A DNA stretch of 12,181 bases from Clostridia bacterium (GTDB taxonomy: Bacteria > Bacillota > Clostridia > Oscillospirales > Butyricicoccaceae), in the NCBI GenBank assembly GCA_017556565.1, contig JAFYMQ010000012.1, positions 1-12,181 on the forward strand, read 5' to 3'. This document shows positions 5,495 to 12,088 of this stretch, piece by piece. Under the pieces are notes generated by a model that was not told the DNA's origin, ran no database searches, and worked only from the letters and a program-made list of their open reading frames with translations. The position numbers were made by a program, and so were the translations under genes. Within the stretch, counting starts at the first letter, position 1, and every line of letters begins with the position of its first letter.

Positions 5495-6949
5495 ATGTCC
5501 AAGTACCTTTCCCCCAAGAAGAAAAAAAGACCCAACTCCAACCGCAAGCTGCTGATTTTGCTGGCTGCCGTTTTGGTGGTGCTGGCTGTATTGGCTTTTG
5601 CGATTGTAAGAATATTTGACAGTACTCTGCCCGATTCGGGTGAAGACAAAGGCAACACAGACAGCGGTCAGACGACAAATCCCGACAGCGGCAGCACAGG
5701 CGAGGGCAATCAGCCCGACGGCAGCGGCGATGCAACCGGCGACGGCGGCAGCACCCAGCCCGGAGGCGAAGATACACCCGTGCCCACCCCCGCTGACGAG
5801 GCAGAAAAGATCGCCGAGGCAGATTATCTCATCCGCGGCTACTACTATGACGAGGCTATCGCGCTGCTGAGCGGTCTTACCAGCCAGCAGGCACAGGACA
5901 AGCTCGCTGAGGCAGAGGCGCTCAAAGCAGGCTTGGTCAAGTATACCGGTCAGACCTACCACATATTCTTCCACAGCCTTATTATCGATACCGATCTGGC
6001 ATTTGACGACAAGGGTCACCCCGCATCGGGCTACAACGAGTGGATGACCACCCGTGACGAGTTTGTCAAGATGCTGCCCCTGCTGCTTGAGAATGACTTT
6101 GTTCTCTACGATATCACATGGCTGTGCGAGTATGACGAAACCACCGGCAAGGTCATGAAGAAGGACATCTACCTCCCCGAGGGCAAAAAGCCTCTCATTA
6201 TGTCCTTTGACGATATGAACTACTACGATTATATGCTGACAGACGGCTTTGCACAGCGTCTGGACGTTGACGAAAACGGCAAGATCGTCACCCACGTAGG
6301 CGGCACACCCGTCAAGCGCAACGGCCACATCGTGGACATCAAGGACTATGAGGTCACCTATGACGGCGACGCAGTGCCCATTCTGGACGCATTCTGCGAG
6401 GAGCATCCCGAGTTCTCCTACCGCGGTGCCAAGGGTATCGCCGCTCTGACAGGCTATGCAGGCGCATTCGGCTGGCGTATTACCGATCTTGACTGGTACA
6501 CCGAGGCAGAGCAGGAAATGATCCTCAACAAGGTCAAGCTTATTGCACAGACCATGCGTGACAACGGCTGGCAGATAGCCAACCACAGCTACACCCACAA
6601 CCAGTACTGGAACAACAAGACCATCACCATGGATCAGCTCAAGTACGACACAGGCCGCTGGCTCAACGAGATCATGCCCTACGTCGGCGAGAGCCACATA
6701 CTGATCTCTCCCTTCGGCGTTTCCTTCAAGCAGGATGACGAGCGCTACCGCTACATCGTGGAGGAGTGCGGATTCTATATCTATTGCCCCGTTACCGCAT
6801 CTATGAATACAACCTTCTACGGCGACAATATGATTCAGGAGCGCCTGAACTTTGACGGTCTGACCATGATAAAATACCCCGAGCGCATCAAGAAGCATTT
6901 CTTTGATCCCGCGCTGATTCTTGACAGAGAACGTCCTCCCATGGACTGA
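5495..6949 (+). CDS. Membrane-anchored polysaccharide deacetylase (NodB-type)
   Basis: A 484-aa type II membrane protein. A lysine-rich cytosolic tail (5-18) precedes one membrane helix (about 19-40), then a Gly/Ser/Asp/Pro/Thr linker (43-99) that should reach across the wall. A helical, TPR-like stretch follows (101-146), then a carbohydrate esterase 4 domain (about 154-465). Motif 1 is SFDD (237-240), with the catalytic-base and zinc Asp. Motif 2 is NHSYTH (363-368), with zinc ligands His364 and His368. The expected Arg of motif 3 is not evident; the matching region appears to be ISPFG (404-408). A roughly 100-residue insertion, including the GFAQRLDVDENGKI segment, separates motifs 1 and 2, as I recall for a clostridial subfamily. 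It probably removes acetyl groups from a cell-surface glycan outside the membrane. AAAGGAG at 5479-5485 is 9 nt from the ATG. It is the first gene of an operon with a lipid kinase 32 nt downstream. Confidence 0.87.
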   Translation: MSKYLSPKKKKRPNSNRKLLILLAAVLVVLAVLAFAIVRIFDSTLPDSGEDKGNTDSGQTTNPDSGSTGEGNQPDGSGDATGDGGSTQPGGEDTPVPTPADEAEKIAEADYLIRGYYYDEAIALLSGLTSQQAQDKLAEAEALKAGLVKYTGQTYHIFFHSLIIDTDLAFDDKGHPASGYNEWMTTRDEFVKMLPLLLENDFVLYDITWLCEYDETTGKVMKKDIYLPEGKKPLIMSFDDMNYYDYMLTDGFAQRLDVDENGKIVTHVGGTPVKRNGHIVDIKDYEVTYDGDAVPILDAFCEEHPEFSYRGAKGIAALTGYAGAFGWRITDLDWYTEAEQEMILNKVKLIAQTMRDNGWQIANHSYTHNQYWNNKTITMDQLKYDTGRWLNEIMPYVGESHILISPFGVSFKQDDERYRYIVEECGFYIYCPVTASMNTTFYGDNMIQERLNFDGLTMIKYPERIKKHFFDPALILDRERPPMD

Positions 6950-6981
6950 TAATCCCCACAAACCAAAAGAGGTGTTGATCG

Positions 6982-7914
6982 GTGAAAAAAATGCTTCTGG
7001 CAGTCAATACAAAAGCCGGCACGGGCAAAATCGTCCCCGCGCTCAGCGATGTTATTGATCTTTTTCAGGATGCAGGATACAGAGTTACCGTATATCTTAC
7101 CCGTCAGGACGAACTGCCCGGGGTAATTGCGAGTGAAGCAGCCGATTACGATGCCGTTGTCTGCGTAGGCGGTGACGGCACACTCAATGAAACCATAAAC
7201 GGCATTATGTGCCTGCCCGAGCCCCGTCCCACACTGGGCTATATCCCCGCAGGCACCATGAACGATATCACCTGCACTCTGGGTATGCCCAAGAAACTTA
7301 TGGAGTGCGCCCGCGTCATTGCCGAGGGGCACAGCCGCCCCATGGACGTCAATACCTTCAATGACCGCTACTTTGACTATATCGCCGCTTTCGGCAGCTT
7401 TGTTGACGTGTCCTTTGCCACATCCCGCGAGGCAAAGAACAATTTCGGACTTATGGCATATTTCTGGGAGGTCGCAAAGCGTGTGTCCAAGCTGCGTGAC
7501 TACCACGTGCGTGTCGAGTACGACGATCAGGTATTTGAGGGTGACGTTATGATCGGTATGGTCAGTAACGGCACCTACTCGGCAGGCTTTGCCATCGGTG
7601 AGCAGATCGAGGCACAGATAGACGACGGTATGGCTGAGATCATCCTGCTCAAAAAACCCGAAAACCTGGTCGATGCCACATCCCTCATCAATTCCTATCT
7701 TGCAGGCGAGCTGGCAGGCTCTGACGGAGTGTTCTGGGCAAGAGCAAAGAAGCTGCGCATCACCACCTCCGAGCCGCTGCCCTGGACGCTGGACGGCGAG
7801 TTTGGCGGCGAGCACCGTGAGGTCGTGTGCGAGAATATCATGCACGCGGTAAATATGTTTGCACCCCTGTCTCCCATAAGACGCAAAAAACTGGCAAAAA
7901 CCATCGAAGAATAA
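6982..7914 (+). CDS. Diacylglycerol/lipid kinase, YegS/DgkB family
   Basis: Soluble, membrane-associating lipid kinase of 310 aa; relatives phosphorylate diacylglycerol to phosphatidic acid, recycling the diacylglycerol released when lipoteichoic acid or other lipid-linked polymers are made. Motifs: VNTKAGTG near the N-terminus (8-15), the nucleotide-binding GGDGTLNE (63-70), IPAGTMND (88-95) and the acidic DGE (271-273), which includes the expected catalytic Glu. Length matches the family. I chose GTG 6982 because GAGG (6969-6972) is 9 nt upstream; ATG 6991 would be 18 nt away and would remove the first strand. It is 32 nt after the deacetylase with no terminator between, so the two are co-transcribed, and a very strong terminator follows. 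The exact lipid (diacylglycerol, sphingoid base or other) is not decided by sequence. Confidence 0.93.
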   Translation: MKKMLLAVNTKAGTGKIVPALSDVIDLFQDAGYRVTVYLTRQDELPGVIASEAADYDAVVCVGGDGTLNETINGIMCLPEPRPTLGYIPAGTMNDITCTLGMPKKLMECARVIAEGHSRPMDVNTFNDRYFDYIAAFGSFVDVSFATSREAKNNFGLMAYFWEVAKRVSKLRDYHVRVEYDDQVFEGDVMIGMVSNGTYSAGFAIGEQIEAQIDDGMAEIILLKKPENLVDATSLINSYLAGELAGSDGVFWARAKKLRITTSEPLPWTLDGEFGGEHREVVCENIMHAVNMFAPLSPIRRKKLAKTIEE

Positions 7915-7919
7915 ACACC

Positions 7920-7956
7920 AACCGCCCCTCGGCAATCAGCCGAGGGGCGGTTTTTT
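7920..7956 (+). terminator. Rho-independent terminator after the lipid kinase
   Basis: A 14-bp perfect GC-rich stem, AACCGCCCCTCGGC (7920-7933) with GCCGAGGGGCGGTT (7939-7952), has a 5-nt loop and ends in a run of six T's (7951-7956). It closes the deacetylase-kinase operon. Confidence 0.95.
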
Positions 7957-8004
7957 GCTTATAATATAGCTTTTGCTTTCATATATTACCGATGAGGTGA
8001 TGTT

Positions 8005-9372
8005 ATGGAGGCGTTAAGAAGCTTTACCCATTGGGTGTACGGCGTGCCCATGCTGATGCTTGTGGTGTGGAGCGGAGTGCGGCTGACTATAGCCTGCCGA
8101 TGCATTCAGCTGCGCAGATTTGCCGATATACTGCGTGTTCCCTTTACCCGGGACAAAAACTCTGCCACGGGTCAGCTGACGCCATTTCAGGCTATGAGCA
8201 TGGCTATCGGCGGCAGCGTGGGTGTTGCCAATATTTCGGGGGTGAGCACGGCTATAGTCACGGGCGGTGCGGGTGCGCTGTTTTGGATGCTGGTGTCGGC
8301 GTTTTTGGGTATGGTCATCAAAATGGCAGAGGTCACTTTAGCCTGCTTTTACCGTCACCGTGACCCAAGCGGCAAGCTGTGGGGCGGGCCTACATATTAT
8401 ATTCAGCGGTTTTTGGGGCAGGAGCTGGGCAAAAAATACTGGAAAATCCCCGCCCTGCTCTTTGGCGGCGGGATATTCGTCAGCTTTTTTATCAATGTGC
8501 AGAACTACTCGGTTGCCGAGGCGATAGGCACGACTTTTGACCTGCCCTATATGCTCCCGTCGGTTGTGCTGGGGATCGTCACCTGTATCATGGTGTCGGG
8601 CGGACTGAAAAAGCTTGGCACACTCTGCTCATATTTAGTGCCGTTTATGTGTCTGTTTTATATTGGCTGCACGCTGGTGGTGCTTTGCAAGTGCAGAGAT
8701 AATATCATCCCGTCTCTGCGCCTTATAGTTTCCAATGCGTTTTCCCTCCGCCCCGCCGTGGGCGGTGTCGCAGGCAGCTGCATGGCAGTCAGCCTGCGTA
8801 CAGGGTTTGCCCGGGCACTGTATTCCAACGAAGCCGGCTGGGGCACGTCACCCATGGTGCATGCCGCGGCAGAATGCAGCCACCCGGTCAGGCAGGGGAT
8901 GCTGGGCGCTTTTGAGGTGTTTGCCGATACCGCGCTGGTCTGCACAGCAACGGGGATGCTGGTTATATGCACGGGCGCATATGAGAGCGGTCTTATGGGC
9001 GCAGAGCTGACCCTGAGCGCTCTGCAGACCTGTTTGGGCGAGCCTGCGCGGATTGCTGTGGCGCTGTCGGTGTTTTTGTTCGGACTGACCAGCGCTTTGG
9101 GCTGGTATGCCTATTACCTGACCCTGATGCATCACGGTCTTGGCGAGACAAAAACCCGCCGCCTGCTGCCGCTGTTTAATCTGCTGATGCCCGCCATGGG
9201 CGTGGCGCTTACCTATGCCGCCGTAAGATTTGATCTGAAACCCGACAAGATATGGGTGATAGCCGATTTTTCGGCAATATTCCCCACGGCAATAAACCTC
9301 ATAATGCTGCTTATGATGTGTCCGCAGTTTTCACACCTGGTCAAAGACTGGGAAAGCAAAAGGTCGGAGTAA
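8005..9372 (+). CDS. Sodium:alanine/glycine symporter family (AGCS) transporter
   Basis: Integral membrane protein of 455 aa, likely importing a small neutral amino acid (alanine or glycine in characterised relatives) with Na+ or H+. It shows about ten hydrophobic segments, with charged loops such as KLWGGPTYYIQRF (124-136). Family signatures are VGVANISGVSTAI (72-84), GALFWMLVSAFLGM (90-103), KMAEVTLACFYR (106-117), YSNEAGWGTSP (273-283) with HAAAECSHPVRQG (286-298), and EVFADTALVCTATG (304-317). Compared with the consensus I recall (GTGN, GGPGA), it reads GVAN (73-76) and GGAGA (87-91). Start ATG 8005 has GAGG (7994-7997) 7 nt upstream. A strong terminator lies before it, so it needs its own promoter; only weak AT-rich candidates (for example TATATT at 7982-7987) are seen in the 48-nt leader. 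It converges with the arsR-type gene, 25 nt away. Confidence 0.92.
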   Translation: MEALRSFTHWVYGVPMLMLVVWSGVRLTIACRCIQLRRFADILRVPFTRDKNSATGQLTPFQAMSMAIGGSVGVANISGVSTAIVTGGAGALFWMLVSAFLGMVIKMAEVTLACFYRHRDPSGKLWGGPTYYIQRFLGQELGKKYWKIPALLFGGGIFVSFFINVQNYSVAEAIGTTFDLPYMLPSVVLGIVTCIMVSGGLKKLGTLCSYLVPFMCLFYIGCTLVVLCKCRDNIIPSLRLIVSNAFSLRPAVGGVAGSCMAVSLRTGFARALYSNEAGWGTSPMVHAAAECSHPVRQGMLGAFEVFADTALVCTATGMLVICTGAYESGLMGAELTLSALQTCLGEPARIAVALSVFLFGLTSALGWYAYYLTLMHHGLGETKTRRLLPLFNLLMPAMGVALTYAAVRFDLKPDKIWVIADFSAIFPTAINLIMLLMMCPQFSHLVKDWESKRSE

Positions 9373-9381
9373 CCTCCGTCC
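9358..9381 (-). terminator. Candidate terminator for the arsR-type gene, inside the symporter's 3' end
   Basis: On the minus strand, GGACGGAG-GTTA-CTCCGACC (plus 9362-9381) makes a short stem (5 bp plus 2 bp across an A-A mismatch), followed by TTTTGCTTT. It overlaps the final codons and stop of the convergent symporter gene. On the plus strand it lacks a T tract, so no clear terminator serves the symporter. Confidence 0.45.
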
Positions 9382-9397
9382 TGCAAAATGTTCGCGG

Positions 9398-9772
9398 TTA
9401 TTCAAAATGGCACATATCGGGGCACTCAAGCGCCATAAGCTGCTTTATCATATCGTGGAGCAGCTGGGCAACAGGCGTCTTGGCTGCGGTGTAGTAGACC
9501 TCTTTGCCCGCTCTGCGCGACTGGATGAAGCCCGATGCTTTGAGCAGCCGCAGATGATGGGATACGGCGGGACTGCTCATCTTTACCATAGCCGAGATGT
9601 TGATAACACACTCCTCGCAATGGCAAAGCAGCCAGAATATCCGCAGGCGGCTTGAGTCGCCAAGCTGCTTGAAATTGGCGGCAACATCCACAAAATCCTG
9701 CCCCTCAGGCATATTGCGGGCAATATTGGCACTGTTTTCCCCATGGTCGTGGGGCAGATGTATCTCAGACAT
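9398..9772 (-). CDS. ArsR/SmtB-family metal-sensing transcriptional repressor
   Basis: Winged-helix repressor of 124 aa that should bind the operator of the divergent metal-efflux genes and leave it when metal binds. FKQLGDSSRLRIFWLL (34-49) begins the ArsR domain. The recognition helix region is MSSPAVSHHLRLLKASGFI (65-83), and the wing is RRAGKEVYYTA (86-96). Possible metal ligands are Cys50, Cys52 and Cys55 (CHCEEC), a C-terminal Cys117/Cys121/His122, and an N-terminal His-rich patch (His5, His8, His10). The two-Cys CxC of CadC-type sensors is reduced to one Cys, because residue 57 is Ile. The classical alpha-5 Asp-x-His pair is also absent. Start ATG 9772 has AAGG (plus-strand cctt, 9781-9784) 8 nt upstream. 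It is divergent from the HMA/ATPase operon, which defines its likely target. Zn/Cd/Pb are the likeliest metals. Confidence 0.92.
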   Translation of the reverse strand: MSEIHLPHDHGENSANIARNMPEGQDFVDVAANFKQLGDSSRLRIFWLLCHCEECVINISAMVKMSSPAVSHHLRLLKASGFIQSRRAGKEVYYTAAKTPVAQLLHDMIKQLMALECPDMCHFE

Positions 9773-9803
9773 AGTATGTTCCTTCTTTGGATAGATTGGT
9801 TTT

Positions 9804-9832
9804 ATTTTAGCACAAAACGATGGGGTTGTCTA
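9804..9832 (-). promoter_or_regulatory. Promoter of the arsR-type gene
   Basis: On the minus strand, TAGACA (plus 9827-9832, 5/6 match) is followed after 17 nt by TAAAAT (plus 9804-9809, 5/6 match), about 30 nt before the ATG. Its -35 box directly abuts that of the opposite promoter. Confidence 0.65.
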
Positions 9833-9861
9833 TTGACAAATAGCGCCCCGGATGTTATTAT
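9833..9861 (+). promoter_or_regulatory. Promoter of the HMA/P-type ATPase operon
   Basis: A perfect TTGACA (9833-9838), a 17-nt spacer and TATTAT (9856-9861, 5/6 match). The predicted transcript start is near 9868, immediately before a palindromic operator candidate. Confidence 0.78.
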
Positions 9862-9868
9862 TTTGTCG

Positions 9869-9894
9869 AACAATTAAACAATCATTTAATCGTT
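9869..9894. promoter_or_regulatory. Candidate ArsR-type operator (26-bp imperfect palindrome)
   Basis: The arms AACAATTAAACAA (9869-9881) and TCATTTAATCGTT (9882-9894) are inverted repeats with 10 of 13 positions matching. The core, ATTAAA-N6-TTTAAT (9873-9890), is perfect. The AT-rich TTAAACAAT style and length resemble the 12-2-12 sites known for SmtB/CzrA/CadC-type repressors. It would cover roughly +2 to +27 of the ATPase operon and leave the repressor's own promoter about 37 bp away. Confidence 0.65.
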
Positions 9895-9913
9895 ATAGAA
9901 AAGAGGAATAATT

Positions 9914-10132
9914 ATGAAAAAAAGCTACAAGATCGAAGTCGACTGCCCCAACTGCGCCAACAAGATGGAAAGAGCCGCCGCAGCCACCGAGGGTGTACTG
10001 AGCGCTTCCGTCAGCTTTATGACCCTGCGTATGACCGTGGAGTTTGCCGAGGGTGCTGACGAAAAATCCGTCATGGCACAGGTGGCAAAAAACTGCAAAA
10101 AAGCCGTAAGCGACGGCGAGATCATTCTCTGA
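9914..10132 (+). CDS. Heavy-metal-associated (HMA) domain protein, metallochaperone-like
   Basis: A 72-aa single HMA domain (ferredoxin-like beta-alpha-beta-beta-alpha-beta), cytosolic. The metal site is DCPNCA (10-15) with Cys11 and Cys14. An acidic residue just before the first Cys is typical of the HMA domains of Zn/Cd/Pb ATPases rather than the copper GMTCxxC form. It probably delivers metal to, or modulates, the ATPase encoded 6 nt downstream, which lacks an N-terminal HMA domain of its own; together they look like a split version of a fused CadA/ZntA. The ribosome site is GAGGA (9903-9907), 6 nt before the ATG. It is the first gene after the TTGACA promoter and operator, so it should be metal-induced. 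Confidence 0.92.
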   Translation: MKKSYKIEVDCPNCANKMERAAAATEGVLSASVSFMTLRMTVEFAEGADEKSVMAQVAKNCKKAVSDGEIIL

Positions 10133-10138
10133 TCGCCT

Positions 10139-12010
10139 ATGACGAAAAAACACAAAAAAATCCTCGTCCGCATCATAGCCGCAGCGCTTATGATGGTGGT
10201 ACTGGCGTTTGTCGACACCCATTTGTGGTTGAGATTTGCCCTGTATCTGCTGCCATACCTGACCGTTGGCTACGATATACTCATCAAAGCCGCCAAAGGC
10301 ATCTATAACCGCCAGCCTACCGATGAGTGCTTTTTGATGGCGGTGGCTACCGTGGGCGCATTTGCCGTAGGGCTTATGCAGAGCGGTGACTTCAATGAGG
10401 CGGTATTCGTAATGCTCTTTTACCAGACGGGCGAGCTGTTTCAGAGTCTGGCGGTCAACAAAAGCCGCCGCTCCATCGGCGCGCTGGTGGACATCCGCCC
10501 CGACTATGCCAATATTGAGTGCGACGGCAAGCTTGAGCGGGTAGACCCCTATGACGTGCCCGCAGGCAGCGAGATAGTGGTGCAGCCGGGCGAAAAGATA
10601 CCCATAGACGGCACGGTTATCAGCGGCATCTCGGCGCTGGACACCTCGGCGCTGACGGGAGAGAGTCTGCCACGTGATGTGCAGACGGGGGACAGCGTTA
10701 CAAGCGGCTGTATCAGCCTGACGGGCGTACTGCACGTGCGTACAGAGCGTGAGTTTTGCGACTCCACCGTATCGCGGATACTGGAGCTTGCCGAGTCCGC
10801 AGCCGCTGTGAAATCCAACCCCGAGCGGTTTGTTGCAAAGTTTGCCCGCATATACACCCCCGCCGTCTGCATCGGTGCGCTGGCACTGGCGGTGCTGCCG
10901 CCTGCGGTACGCGCAGTTATGGGTATGGACGGCTTGTGGCTCGATTGGCTGTACCGTGCGCTGACATTTTTGGTCATCAGCTGCCCCTGTGCGCTGGTCA
11001 TCGGCATTCCGCTGACATTTTTTGCGGGAATCGGGGGAAGCAGCCGCGCAGGTATTCTGGTAAAAGGCTCAAGCTATCTCGAGCTGCTTTCCCGCGCCCG
11101 ATGCGTGGCATTTGACAAGACCGGCACACTGACCCGAGGCGAGTTTTCGGTGCAGGGCGTGTTCCCTGCAGAGGGAGTAAGCAGAGAAGAACTGCTGCAA
11201 GCCGCCGCGGCCTGCGAGTGCAGCAGCAGCCACCCCATAGCCAAAGCTCTGATCAAGGCTTGTGATACAGTCGACCGCCGCCTTGTTACCGATATAGAGG
11301 AGCTGGGCGGAATGGGTATCACCGCTTTGTACAACGGTGTCCGTCTGGCATCCGGCAACGCAAAGCTGATGGCGCGCCTCGGCATCTCGGCAGACAACGC
11401 AGACCTGCCCGGTGCATTGGTGCACGTTGCCCGTGACCGAGCATACCTCGGTTATATCGCAGTATCCGATACGCTGAAAGACACCGCTGCTCCCGCCGTG
11501 CAGGCACTCAAAAAAGTCGGTGTCACCAGGACTGTTATGCTGACCGGTGACCGCGGTCAGGCAGCGCAGGCGGTCGCTGAGGCGCTTATGATCGACGAGG
11601 TACACCACTCGTTGCTGCCCGAGGACAAAGCGCGGCTTGTGTCCGACCTCAAGAGCGCAAACAACACCGTACTCTTTGCCGGTGACGGCATCAACGATGC
11701 GCCCGTACTGGCTACCGCACACATAGGTATTGCGATGGGCGCGCTGGGTTCGGATGCGGCTATCGAGGCTGCCGACGTGGTCATTATGGACGACGATCCG
11801 CTCAAAATCGTCAAAGCCGTCCGCATCTCAAAAAAGGTCATGAATATCGTGCGCCAGAACATCGTTTTCGCTCTTGGTATCAAGGGCGGCTGTCTTGCCC
11901 TGTCCGCGCTGGGACTGGCGGGTATGCCTCTTGCGGTGTTTGCCGACGTGGGAGTTATGGTGATTGCCGTGCTCAACGCACTCCGCGCCCTTAACGTGAA
12001 TAGAATATAA
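10139..12010 (+). CDS. P1B-2-type Zn/Cd/Pb-exporting ATPase (CadA/ZntA-like)
   Basis: Polytopic membrane pump of 623 aa that uses ATP to expel divalent soft metals. In order: N-terminal membrane helices (about 8-55 and 64-100), actuator domain with TGES (173-176), metal-path CPC (282-284), phosphorylation site DKTGT with Asp326, nucleotide-binding HP motif (SSSHPIAKA, 362-370), MLTGDR (467-472) and hinge GDGINDAP (515-522). The last helices carry Lys582 (ALGIKGG) and Asp603 (FADVG), the Lys/Asp pair that marks the Zn/Cd/Pb subgroup of ZntA. There is no N-terminal HMA domain; the preceding small gene supplies one. Start ATG 10139 has no good ribosome site (the nearest purine-rich GGCGAG is about 18 nt upstream), so it is probably translationally coupled to the HMA gene, whose stop is 6 nt away. 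Which metal is the main substrate is inference. Confidence 0.96.
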   Translation: MTKKHKKILVRIIAAALMMVVLAFVDTHLWLRFALYLLPYLTVGYDILIKAAKGIYNRQPTDECFLMAVATVGAFAVGLMQSGDFNEAVFVMLFYQTGELFQSLAVNKSRRSIGALVDIRPDYANIECDGKLERVDPYDVPAGSEIVVQPGEKIPIDGTVISGISALDTSALTGESLPRDVQTGDSVTSGCISLTGVLHVRTEREFCDSTVSRILELAESAAAVKSNPERFVAKFARIYTPAVCIGALALAVLPPAVRAVMGMDGLWLDWLYRALTFLVISCPCALVIGIPLTFFAGIGGSSRAGILVKGSSYLELLSRARCVAFDKTGTLTRGEFSVQGVFPAEGVSREELLQAAAACECSSSHPIAKALIKACDTVDRRLVTDIEELGGMGITALYNGVRLASGNAKLMARLGISADNADLPGALVHVARDRAYLGYIAVSDTLKDTAAPAVQALKKVGVTRTVMLTGDRGQAAQAVAEALMIDEVHHSLLPEDKARLVSDLKSANNTVLFAGDGINDAPVLATAHIGIAMGALGSDAAIEAADVVIMDDDPLKIVKAVRISKKVMNIVRQNIVFALGIKGGCLALSALGLAGMPLAVFADVGVMVIAVLNALRALNVNRI

Positions 12011-12026
12011 GCCCCGCATATATCAG

Positions 12027-12058
12027 AAGCGCTGCCCCGATTATGGGACAGCGCTTTT
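12027..12058 (+). terminator. Rho-independent terminator after the P-type ATPase
   Basis: AAGCGCTG-C-CCC (12027-12038) pairs with GGG-A-CAGCGCTT (12045-12056), an 11-bp stem with one C-A mismatch and a 6-nt loop. It runs into TTTTGTTATCTTTT. It closes the metal-efflux operon 16 nt after its stop. Confidence 0.85.
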
Positions 12059-12074
12059 GTTATCTTTTAGCTGC

Positions 12075-12084
12075 AAGGAGGGAG
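12075..12084 (+). promoter_or_regulatory. Strong ribosome binding site of the truncated last gene
   Basis: AAGGAGGGAG contains a full AGGAGG (12076-12081), 7 nt before TTG 12089. It is the best anti-SD match in the window and supports the TTG start. Confidence 0.7.
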
Positions 12085-12088
12085 AAAA

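Noticed and set aside
5477..6961. Long minus-strand ORF opposite the deacetylase (494 codons)
   Set aside because: The plus-strand frame has a promoter, ribosome site, membrane helix and NodB motifs. The antisense product is a Val/Gly/Cys-rich shadow without motifs.
6835..7935. Minus-strand ORF opposite the lipid kinase (366 codons)
   Set aside because: It is a shadow; it would begin inside the terminator stem and run through the end of the deacetylase gene.
7957..8004. TATAAT at 7960-7965 as the symporter promoter
   Set aside because: The matching -35 would fall inside the terminator stem and shows no similarity to TTGACA. It is noted only as a weak possibility.
9893..10735. Minus-strand ORF over the HMA gene and the ATPase N-terminus
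   Set aside because: It is a shadow of two well-supported genes, with no ribosome site or motif support.
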